A stretch of 64,000 nucleotides of DNA, from NCBI RefSeq assembly GCF_001429295.1, contig NZ_LMJL01000008.1, positions 928,232-992,231 of the forward strand, written 5' to 3'. The position numbers and the translations under genes are program-made. Below, piece after piece: positions 38,327 to 45,099 of the stretch (position 1 is the stretch's first letter; each line of letters opens with the position of its first letter). Below the pieces are notes generated by a model. The model ran no database searches, was not told where the DNA came from, and worked only from the letters and a program-made list of their open reading frames with translations. The DNA comes from Flavobacterium sp. Root935. GTDB taxonomy: Bacteria; Bacteroidota; Bacteroidia; Flavobacteriales; Flavobacteriaceae.

Positions 38327-38359
38327 CAAATGTAGTATATTTTAGATTAATTTAACAAA
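38327..38359 (-). promoter_or_regulatory. Promoter of small-ORF unit 2 (TTTG-N21-TACATTTG)
   Basis: On the minus strand TTTG (38359-38356), then 21 nt, then TACATTTG (38334-38327). The expected start of transcription is near 38320, about 24 nt before the ATG. Confidence 0.75.
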
Positions 38360-38390
38360 ATATATTTAAAATATATTTTTTTATAACAAA

Positions 38391-39017
38391 TTAAAGTTGG
38401 TAAAATTGATCCGTAAGATAGAAAACTGTATCAATGAAAAATAAATTATTATAAAAAGTCAGAACATTTTCATCATGTAAATCTTCAAGAATAATACCTA
38501 ATTCATCATTAAAATAGTCATTATTTCTAGTATTAACAAAACCGTTTGAGTTTAAAAAATGTTTCACATTCTCTAATTCTGTTGCACTATCAGATTGAAC
38601 AAATTTTTGTTCCACTACAGCATAAAGTACTTCTGCTTGTTCATAAAATCCAATTAATTGATATGCAGTATCTGGAAAGAAATAATTGTTCAGCAACAAA
38701 TTATTGAAATAATCTTTCCAAGATTCATAATATATACTATCATTAAGCTTGATTACTTTATGCTTGTTCTGAAGATAAACTTTTTGCTCTGCACCTGAAG
38801 ATATAAAAGCATGAATATTTATGTATGTAATCCAAAAACTATTTCGATCGCAGAATTGTTTTATTAACGCTGTTTCTTCACTTTTGATTTGCTTGCTTGA
38901 CTTAAGCGCTCTGCTTGCGCTCTCGCTTTCTCTAAGGTAACGGGAGATTGTTTGGATAGAATTTCCATGCCTAACTTGGCTCTTTCCTGAAATGATATTT
39001 TGTAATTCATTTTTCAT
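38391..39017 (-). CDS. Polyvalent-protein-type kinase domain protein
   Basis: A 208-aa protein. The segment SSGAEQKVYLQNKHKVIKLN, then YYESWKDYFNNLLLNNYFFPDTAY, and finally ELGIILEDLHDENVLTFYNN with FFIDTVFY match the small kinase-like domain described in polyvalent proteins of mobile elements. A Lys in VIKLN and an Asp/His-Asp-Glu-Asn core in the catalytic-loop position are visible. It may be an active kinase or a degenerate one. Domains of this type usually travel with phages and integrative elements, so the region 36.6-39.6 kb may carry remnants of one. Confidence 0.75.
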   Translation of the reverse strand: MKNELQNIISGKSQVRHGNSIQTISRYLRESESASRALKSSKQIKSEETALIKQFCDRNSFWITYINIHAFISSGAEQKVYLQNKHKVIKLNDSIYYESWKDYFNNLLLNNYFFPDTAYQLIGFYEQAEVLYAVVEQKFVQSDSATELENVKHFLNSNGFVNTRNNDYFNDELGIILEDLHDENVLTFYNNLFFIDTVFYLTDQFYQL

Positions 39018-39104
39018 GAAGTTTAAAGTTCAAAGATAAAGTTTTTATCAATACATCTTTCAAACCCTGCAATACCAAGCTTGCAGAGTTTTGATTTTAT
39101 GTTA

Positions 39105-39374
39105 TTATCTATTACTGGCACAAGCCTTATAAATCTGCTTCTCCGAAAATGGCGATAAGGTTTCCGCCAGATTACGGCTGGTTCTTAAACAGCTCAGTAT
39201 TTTTTGCCTTAAATTGATATCGTCGCCAAACTCTGTATGCATTAAAATCTCGAAGATTTCCTGCAAATACATGGGCTGTTCTTTGTAATCTCCCTCAAAC
39301 AATTCGTCTGAAAGGAAATTAATTACGGATGGCACTACATCACGATGTGTTGGTTTTTGATTTTCTTTTGTCAT
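39105..39374 (-). CDS. Hypothetical protein
   Basis: An 89-aa protein of helical character (VVPSVINFLSDELFEGDYKEQPMYLQEIFEILMHTEFGDDINLRQ) with no recognised family. It lies 87 nt upstream of the polyvalent-type kinase gene on the same strand; I infer joint transcription. Its context suggests an accessory gene of the same horizontally moving origin. Confidence 0.55.
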   Translation of the reverse strand: MTKENQKPTHRDVVPSVINFLSDELFEGDYKEQPMYLQEIFEILMHTEFGDDINLRQKILSCLRTSRNLAETLSPFSEKQIYKACASNR

Positions 39375-39401
39375 TTTCTGAAAATATTAAACGCACGAAA
39401 C

Positions 39402-39545
39402 CCTCATCTTCGGTTGTGACAAAACATTCTTATCGAATGAGATTAGGGCTATCACTAGCTCCAGCAACGTGAATGAGGGCTTCGCTTATGTTAACTTATA
39501 AAGTTTCAAAGTTCTCGATTGCCGATAAAATGTTTTGTCGAGAAC
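39402..39545. repeat. Structured non-coding stretch with nested inverted repeats
   Basis: Three nested pairs are visible: CCCTCAT/ATGAGGG (39402-39408 and 39473-39479), GACAAAACATT-TTATCG / CGATAAAATGTTTTGTC (39419-39436 and 39523-39539), and GTTCTCGA/TCGAGAAC (39511-39518 and 39538-39545). They cannot all form at once, suggesting alternative folds. There is no gene between 39375 and 39644. Confidence 0.6.
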
Positions 39546-39644
39546 AAAGATATGCTTTTATTTAAAAAAGAAAGAAAAAACTTACTTTTTTTATTGTTGT
39601 TTAGATTATAATACTGAATCAAAGTTTGAAAACAAAGATAGAAA

Positions 39645-40703
39645 TTACTGATATAATTGTTCTCTAATTTCAATTAAGCTTTGAAGTACCATATCTTGAT
39701 CTGGTTTATCAGGAAGATTGGAAGTTAGATAATGACTTTCTATTGAAGCAATTAAATTGTCTGCCATTTCAAGTAAATCATCATATTCTTTATTTCCAGC
39801 TTTTATATCTAATAAATCAGCCCGATTTGAAACACGAATATTCAATTTTCCTGTGGAAAGAATTTGTTCAGCAGTTTGCAAAAGGCGAATTGTATGCATC
39901 ATATTTTTACTGTCATAATTCTTTCCGTGCTGCTGATTCGTGTTATAACGATCATCGTTTCTTTTTTCAATCCAGTTCCAATATTCAGTGTATTCTTTGC
40001 AATATTTTGAATAACCATCTTGATTGCAAGACAAATAACCAATCAGCTTTTCGTTTTTTGGAATTGATGAAAGTGAAACTTCATTAGAATTTGTTTTCTG
40101 AATAATTCCTTTATAACCTAAAGACTTCTTTTCGTCATAAAACATGGCAAACATTCCTCTTGAATTAGGAAGATTTACTAAACCAATCTGTTCCTGATTC
40201 CAATTGTTTTCTTGTAGAAACTCTAATAGTGGAATAGTTTCATAACCCTTTAAAACATAACAAAAATCCAAAAGCCTTTTCTTTTCTTTTGGTAACGGAT
40301 TTACAATTTTTTTGTTCAAACCTCTTGCCTTTTTTATTTGTGTTACAGCATAACCCGCAAAAGAATCTTTACAGAGTTTCGAAAGAAAATCTTCTATCTT
40401 TAATTTCTCCATTAAAGGATGTTTGTATAAAATACAATCATCAGGCGAAGCCAAAATCTCCAAGATATTTGGATTATTTTTAAGCAATAATTCTACAAAA
40501 CGACCAATTTCATAATAAACCTCATCATTAGTCTCGTTACTAATCTGCGGAATATAATTTAATCCAAAGAATTTTTCTTTAGGAAGATAATAAACACCTT
40601 TAATATCTGTATCCGATGTTGGCGTATTTAACCCAAAAGACTTGCTTCCTGAAATAACTTCGAAAAGGATAAGGTTTTGAGATTTTATATCTTGGATAGT
40701 CAT
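39645..40703 (-). CDS. Nucleotidyltransferase domain protein (COG3541-like), large form
   Basis: A 352-aa member of the DNA polymerase beta-like nucleotidyltransferase superfamily. The N-terminal FEVISGSKSFGLNTPTSDTDIKGVYYLP shows the GS...DxD catalytic arrangement (Gly-Ser, then Asp-x-Asp). The rest, about 280 residues, is helical. I infer transfer of a nucleotide to RNA, protein or a small molecule. It is one of two such genes near RtcB, with a prolyl isomerase between them, and ends the minus-strand run. Confidence 0.8.
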   Translation of the reverse strand: MTIQDIKSQNLILFEVISGSKSFGLNTPTSDTDIKGVYYLPKEKFFGLNYIPQISNETNDEVYYEIGRFVELLLKNNPNILEILASPDDCILYKHPLMEKLKIEDFLSKLCKDSFAGYAVTQIKKARGLNKKIVNPLPKEKKRLLDFCYVLKGYETIPLLEFLQENNWNQEQIGLVNLPNSRGMFAMFYDEKKSLGYKGIIQKTNSNEVSLSSIPKNEKLIGYLSCNQDGYSKYCKEYTEYWNWIEKRNDDRYNTNQQHGKNYDSKNMMHTIRLLQTAEQILSTGKLNIRVSNRADLLDIKAGNKEYDDLLEMADNLIASIESHYLTSNLPDKPDQDMVLQSLIEIREQLYQ

Positions 40704-40718
40704 AGATTATTTATTATT

Positions 40719-41288
40719 TTATTCAGTTAAGCTCAAAATGTAAAGAATTGATTTAGGATAATCATTATAGGTCTTCAAAACAACATAGTACCATTTATTT
40801 TCAGGAATATCGACTTCAAACAGATCATTTTTTTTATGATTTTTAATTGCATCTTCAAAAGTCTTATGCATAATTCCTTCATTAAACCATCCTAAATCAC
40901 CTTTATTAATATTACCATCCATATTGTAAATAACAGCTAGTTCTCCAAACGATTTGCCGTTTTTATACGATTTGATAATCTCTTGCCTTTTTTTATTAAT
41001 AACATTAACATTTAACTTACTGCCATCTAAATAAATATAACTCACTCTCATTGAAACAATAGATTCTGTTTTTACAATTCGATCTTTATGTATCATATCT
41101 TTTTCTAGAAATCTATTTTTATAATAATCGAGACTATCAGTACTAATTTCGAAAGTAGTAATTTCAGCTTTTGGATTCAATTTAACAAAATTCTCTGCCT
41201 CTTCAATAGAATTTATTTCTTTTAAACTTTGAGAAGAAACAGTTGTTAAACAAAGAAAACTAATTGGTAATAGTAAATACTTTAACAT
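40719..41288 (-). CDS. Parvulin-type peptidyl-prolyl isomerase (PpiC-like)
   Basis: The ATG at 41288 gives a Sec signal (LKYLLLPISFLCLTTVSS) and is preferred over the ATG at 41312, which adds MFLNIHCV before it. In the 189-aa protein the parvulin core is SFGELAVIYNMDGNINKGDLGWFNEG and VVLKTYNDYP at the end, as in rotamase domains that isomerise proline bonds in exported proteins. It is probably periplasmic. It is sandwiched between two nucleotidyltransferase genes (5-30 nt gaps), so possibly co-transcribed, although no functional link is evident. Confidence 0.8.
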   Translation of the reverse strand: MLKYLLLPISFLCLTTVSSQSLKEINSIEEAENFVKLNPKAEITTFEISTDSLDYYKNRFLEKDMIHKDRIVKTESIVSMRVSYIYLDGSKLNVNVINKKRQEIIKSYKNGKSFGELAVIYNMDGNINKGDLGWFNEGIMHKTFEDAIKNHKKNDLFEVDIPENKWYYVVLKTYNDYPKSILYILSLTE

Positions 41289-41317
41289 AACACAATGGAT
41301 ATTTAAAAACAATGATT

Positions 41318-42067
41318 TTAATTTAAAATTTCTCTTCTAAAAAACAAATCTAACTCCTCACTCAATTTATTTCCACTTCGTAGTTTATATGCATTTTCTT
41401 GATTAAATTTTACCGTTTCCAATAAAAAATCAGTAATCAAGTTTTCTTTTCGATGTAGATATTTTTCATCGTGAGTGACTTTTATTTCTTGCAGTTCCAA
41501 TATTTTTTCTTGTATATTTTTCGGTGCAATTGGCAATAAATCTGTAAAAACTATTGGCGGAAAAGTATTATTTTCTATAATCCATTTTCCAGCTAAAGCA
41601 GTTCTTAAAGCGTAAAAATAACTTTTAAGTTTTACTTCGTGAATTTCGCATACTTCCATAAAGTTTTTTGTCGTTCCTAAATAGTGATGTAAAACCGCTA
41701 TTGGCGAGAAACATTCTAAAGCCAATTTCTGCATTTGTTTTACAAAATCATCATTTTGGAAATACACTATTGGTGAAAACAACCACTCGATCAAAGGTGC
41801 ATTAGATTTTGCTAATAACTTTACAGATTTCCGTAAGTCCCAGCCAGAGCCGTCAAGATCATCTTCAGTCATAAACTCTATTACATCAGGTTTTTCCCAA
41901 AGTGATAAATAATATTCAGGTTTGTGTTTGTATATAAAACGGATATCATAATCGCTGTCCGGAGAAGCAAATCCCCATGCACGACTTCCTGATTCTACAG
42001 CAAAAAGTATTTCTACATTTTTCTGTATTTCTATTTCTTTTAATTTTTGAAGTATTTTTTCTTTCAT
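41318..42067 (-). CDS. Nucleotidyltransferase domain protein (COG3541-like), small form
   Basis: A 249-aa polymerase beta-type nucleotidyltransferase. The ATG at 42067 is chosen because the earlier start is a TTG. The active-site pattern is VESGSRAWGFASPDSDYDIRF (Gly-Ser and Asp-x-Asp). It resembles the predicted nucleotidyltransferases repeatedly found with RtcB. Its role in RNA repair is my inference from proximity, not demonstrated. It lies upstream of the prolyl-isomerase gene with a short gap. Confidence 0.82.
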   Translation of the reverse strand: MKEKILQKLKEIEIQKNVEILFAVESGSRAWGFASPDSDYDIRFIYKHKPEYYLSLWEKPDVIEFMTEDDLDGSGWDLRKSVKLLAKSNAPLIEWLFSPIVYFQNDDFVKQMQKLALECFSPIAVLHHYLGTTKNFMEVCEIHEVKLKSYFYALRTALAGKWIIENNTFPPIVFTDLLPIAPKNIQEKILELQEIKVTHDEKYLHRKENLITDFLLETVKFNQENAYKLRSGNKLSEELDLFFRREILN

Positions 42068-42133
42068 GATTGTTATCAAATATAAATTAAAAGCCTTTAA
42101 ACTCAGTAAATATACCTGATTTAAAAGCCAACT

Positions 42134-42209
42134 TTTTTGCCGCTAAGGCACTAGGATACAAAGTTTTTTTTACTTTTAACATTGTGCCTTTGTATCTTCG
42201 TGGCAAAAA
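42134..42209. repeat. Inverted repeat, 'gccgctaaggc' type
   Basis: Left arm TTTTTGCCGCTAAGGCACT with TACAAAG and right arm CTTTGTATCTTCGTGGCAAAAA form a long imperfect stem between the small nucleotidyltransferase gene and tatD. A fragment lies at about 43026-43058. Confidence 0.7.
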
Positions 42210-42211
42210 TG

Positions 42212-43012
42212 CTAAATCTTAAAAAAATCCTTAGCATTCCTCGTCGTTTCCTCCGCAACCTTATCCAAAGCAATTCCTTTAAACTGTGCAATTGTTCCGG
42301 CAACATACGGTAAAAAAGCTGGTTCGCAACGGCGTTCCTGGTATTTTTTCAAAAGGCTGTTCGGGACATTTTTAGGAAGCATAAACGGCGCATCGGTTTC
42401 GATCATCATTCGGTCGAGCGGTACGTACTGAATGACTTCTTTTAAATGGCTGAAACGTTTGGCATCTGAAATCGCTCCCGTAAAACCCAGATAAAATCCG
42501 TTATCGAGATAGGTTTTGGCTTCTTGCAGCGTACCCGTAAAACAATGCACAACGGCTTTTGGCAATTGCGGTAAATAGTCTTTGGTGATATTCATAAAGC
42601 TGTCAAAAGCGGCTCTTTCGTGCAAAAACAAAGATTTCTGTACTTCGATTGCCAATTCTAATTGGGCTTTATAACATTCTTCCTGTTTCTTTCTGGGCGA
42701 AAAGTCACGATCAAAATCGAGTCCGCATTCCCCAACCGAAACGACTTGTTTCTGCTTTAATAAATTCCGCAGTCGTGAAATGCTTTTTTCATCAAAACTC
42801 TTCGCATCATGCGGATGAATTCCAGCCGTCGAATATAATATTCCCGGATATTGTTTTGCGATTTCTAATGAAGCTTCGCTGTTTCGTACGCTTGTGCCCG
42901 TGAGTATCATCTGCGATACGTCGGCGTCGAGCGCGTCTTGTACGACATCGTCTATGTCGTTTTGGAATTGTTTGTTGGTCAAATTAATTCCGATATCTAT
43001 GTATGTTTTCAT
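42212..43012 (-). CDS. TatD family metal-dependent hydrolase
   Basis: A 266-aa TIM-barrel hydrolase. GINLTNKQFQND near the N terminus, AGIHPHDAKSFDE, SVGECGLDFDRDF, FLHERAAFDS and MMIETDAPFMLP contain the His/Glu/Asp metal ligands of TatD DNases/RNases. Family members degrade DNA or RNA 3'-5' in repair and quality control. Its place beside RtcB makes an RNA-related role attractive, but TatD genes also occur elsewhere. It is monocistronic-looking, since repeats separate it from rtcB. Confidence 0.9.
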   Translation of the reverse strand: MKTYIDIGINLTNKQFQNDIDDVVQDALDADVSQMILTGTSVRNSEASLEIAKQYPGILYSTAGIHPHDAKSFDEKSISRLRNLLKQKQVVSVGECGLDFDRDFSPRKKQEECYKAQLELAIEVQKSLFLHERAAFDSFMNITKDYLPQLPKAVVHCFTGTLQEAKTYLDNGFYLGFTGAISDAKRFSHLKEVIQYVPLDRMMIETDAPFMLPKNVPNSLLKKYQERRCEPAFLPYVAGTIAQFKGIALDKVAEETTRNAKDFFKI

Positions 43013-43100
43013 TTCTTTTTTGTTTTTGCCACTAAGGCGCTAAGGCACAAAGTTTTCTATTCTTTGGTGTGGTTATTATTATTTTTTAAGCGTAATATTT

Positions 43101-43220
43101 GTCATTTCGATCCCGAGGCTTCGGGAGAGAAATCTCCACAAGTAGCTCCGCAACGTGAGTTTAATCTTTGTAGAGTTTCTCGTGGAGATTTCTCTCCCGA
43201 AGCCTCGGGATCGAAATGAC
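43101..43220. repeat. Perfect 39-nt inverted repeat ('GTCATTTCGA' family)
   Basis: Arms at 43101-43139 and 43182-43220 are exact complements of 39 nt (starting GTCATTTCGATCCCGAGG), with a 42-nt loop containing CGCAACGTGAG and ATCTTTGTAGAG. Related members occur at 44863-44971 and 54562-54658, and a fragment at 38097-38122. It is non-coding; very long hairpins like this in Flavobacterium may be mobile or RNA-stabilising. Confidence 0.9.
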
Positions 43221-43294
43221 ATAAAATGAGAGAAATCGCTGTGATGAGAAAACTTAGAATCTTAGCATCTTAGAACCTCAGTATCTCAAAAATA

Positions 43295-44716
43295 CTAGTC
43301 TTCACGGCTTCCGTCATCTGCCATTCTCACCAATTTCGGTGTAAACTTCGCAACCACATCAACCAAATCCTGTTGTGCTTCCATCACTTGGTTGATATCT
43401 TTATACGCCATTGGGGCTTCGTCCAGACCTGCACCAATAAGCGTAACGCCATGATCTTGAAGGATAGATTTCATCTCTGTTTTGGTAATGTTTTTTATAG
43501 CTTGGGTCCTGCTCATTTGTCGTCCTGCTCCGTGTGAAGCCGAATTAATGGCGTTCTCCTCGCCTTTTCCTCTCACCAAAAATCCTGGCGCGGTCATACT
43601 TCCCGGAATGATTCCCATAACGCCTTTTCCTGCTGGAGTTGCTCCTTTTCTATGCACGATCACTTCTTCGCCATTCCAGATTTCTTTCCACGCAAAATTA
43701 TGGTGGTTTTCGACTTTGGCTAAAATCGTCGCACCCAAAGCGCGTTCCATTTTGTTATGAATAATCTCGTGACAAGCCGAAGCATAATCGCCCGCCAAAT
43801 TCATCGCCATCCAGTATTCCTGACCCAATTGTGAGTTCATATCCAGATACGCTAAGTTTTTGGCCACTTCGGGAAGTTTACATTCGTCTTTGGCAATTTT
43901 AGTATAATGTCCCGCAATTGTGGCACCCATTCCGCGCGAACCAGAATGCGTTAACAAAGCGACATATTTTCCTTTTGGGATATTCAAAACCGCATCGTCT
44001 TGCGCAAATTCCATGATTCCGAATTCCACAAAGTGATTTCCACCACCCGAAGATCCTAATTGTGACCAGGCTTTATCTTTCAAATTCTTCACAAACGGAT
44101 TCATGTTAAATGTATCGTTCTCCAAAACCGCATGATCCGATTTGTACTGACCGTGAAAACCGTGACCTGCTCCAAAAATAGAATTGGCAATTAATTCTTT
44201 TTTGAATTTGGCTTCATTTTCAAAGTAAAAATCCTCAGGAATATCATAAACCGACAACGCCATTCTACACCCAATATCAACCCCAACACCATACGGAATA
44301 ATGGCATTTTTTGTGGCTAAAACTCCGCCAATCGGCAGTCCGTAACCTTGGTGTGCGTCTGGCATTAAAGCTCCTGCAACCGTAACCGGCAATTTCATGG
44401 CCACTTCCATTTGTTTTCTGGCTCCGTCTTCGATATGATCTAATCCGTAAGCCGAATACGCATTCGGATTCTGATTTAAAGCAATAAAATCTTCTGGTTT
44501 TTCATTCGATTTTTCGATTAAAGCAACAGCCAGTTTGCTGAAGATTTTATCGTCTATATAATTCTCCGGAGTTTCTAAGACGTTTTTGAAATTGGCAATC
44601 ATTTCGTCTCTTGTGAATCCGTTTCTTTTGCTGTTTATTTTTAAGGCAATCCCAATTATTTTTCCTTCTGGGAATCCTAATTCTAATATATCTGTACCGT
44701 TTATTTGTGTTTTCAT
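43295..44716 (-). CDS. rtcB: RtcB-type RNA ligase
   Basis: A 473-aa GTP- and Mn-dependent ligase joining 2',3'-cyclic-phosphate or 3'-phosphate ends to 5'-OH ends of RNA. Visible motifs include DAHQGYGLPIGGV, GVGVDIGCRMA (metal-binding Asp and Cys), GGGNHFVEFG, LLTHSGSRGMGA, VIVHRKGATPAGKGV and SHGAGRQMSRT. It is slightly shorter than RtcB homologues of around 480-500 aa but complete. A 23-bp palindrome (44754-44776) sits 38 nt upstream of the ATG, matching those before two other operons here. Confidence 0.95.
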   Translation of the reverse strand: MKTQINGTDILELGFPEGKIIGIALKINSKRNGFTRDEMIANFKNVLETPENYIDDKIFSKLAVALIEKSNEKPEDFIALNQNPNAYSAYGLDHIEDGARKQMEVAMKLPVTVAGALMPDAHQGYGLPIGGVLATKNAIIPYGVGVDIGCRMALSVYDIPEDFYFENEAKFKKELIANSIFGAGHGFHGQYKSDHAVLENDTFNMNPFVKNLKDKAWSQLGSSGGGNHFVEFGIMEFAQDDAVLNIPKGKYVALLTHSGSRGMGATIAGHYTKIAKDECKLPEVAKNLAYLDMNSQLGQEYWMAMNLAGDYASACHEIIHNKMERALGATILAKVENHHNFAWKEIWNGEEVIVHRKGATPAGKGVMGIIPGSMTAPGFLVRGKGEENAINSASHGAGRQMSRTQAIKNITKTEMKSILQDHGVTLIGAGLDEAPMAYKDINQVMEAQQDLVDVVAKFTPKLVRMADDGSRED

Positions 44717-44753
44717 TACTTGTTTTATTTTGATAGTACAAAGGTGGTTTAGT

Positions 44754-44776
44754 ACTGCGCAATTATTTTGCGCAGT
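44754..44776 (-). promoter_or_regulatory. Operator-like palindrome S1, upstream of rtcB
   Basis: ACTGCGCA-ATTATTT-TGCGCAGT, a perfect inverted repeat. On the minus strand a TTTG element follows 11 nt downstream and the rtcB ATG is 23 nt after that. Confidence 0.75.
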
Positions 44777-44862
44777 TTTTTTATTTCTCGCAAAGTCGCT
44801 AAGATTTTATTTTTTAAGCCACAGATTATGAGGATTAAAATGATTTTTTTTTCTCATTTTTT

Positions 44863-44971
44863 GTCATTTCGATCCCGAGACTTCGGGAGAGAAATCTTCG
44901 CAAGCAACTCCGCAACGTGAGTCCAATCTTTGTCGAGCTTCTTGTGGAGATTTCTCCTTCGTCGAAATGAC
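44863..44971. repeat. 'GTCATTTCGA' family repeat, second copy
   Basis: Related to the 43101-43220 repeat (outer arms GTCATTTCGA and TCGAAATGAC, the same CGCAACGTGAG and AATCTTTGT core). The arms are less perfect. The surrounding 44717-45099 gap otherwise holds only operator S1 and a partial '(t)gagacgcac' repeat near 45020-45050. Confidence 0.85.
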
Positions 44972-45099
44972 AATTGCGCAGAAAAAACTGGGCGTCTCTG
45001 CGAGATTAAATTTACCAAACTTTGCGGAGACGCACAGCAGTACGCCTCTACAAAACCTTTGTCCCTCTGAACCTTTGCCTCTTTGTACCTTAATTAAAC

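Noticed and set aside
44754..44776. Sigma-54 promoter at palindrome S1
   Set aside because: It lacks the GG at -24, and the symmetric 8-7-8 layout fits an operator better.
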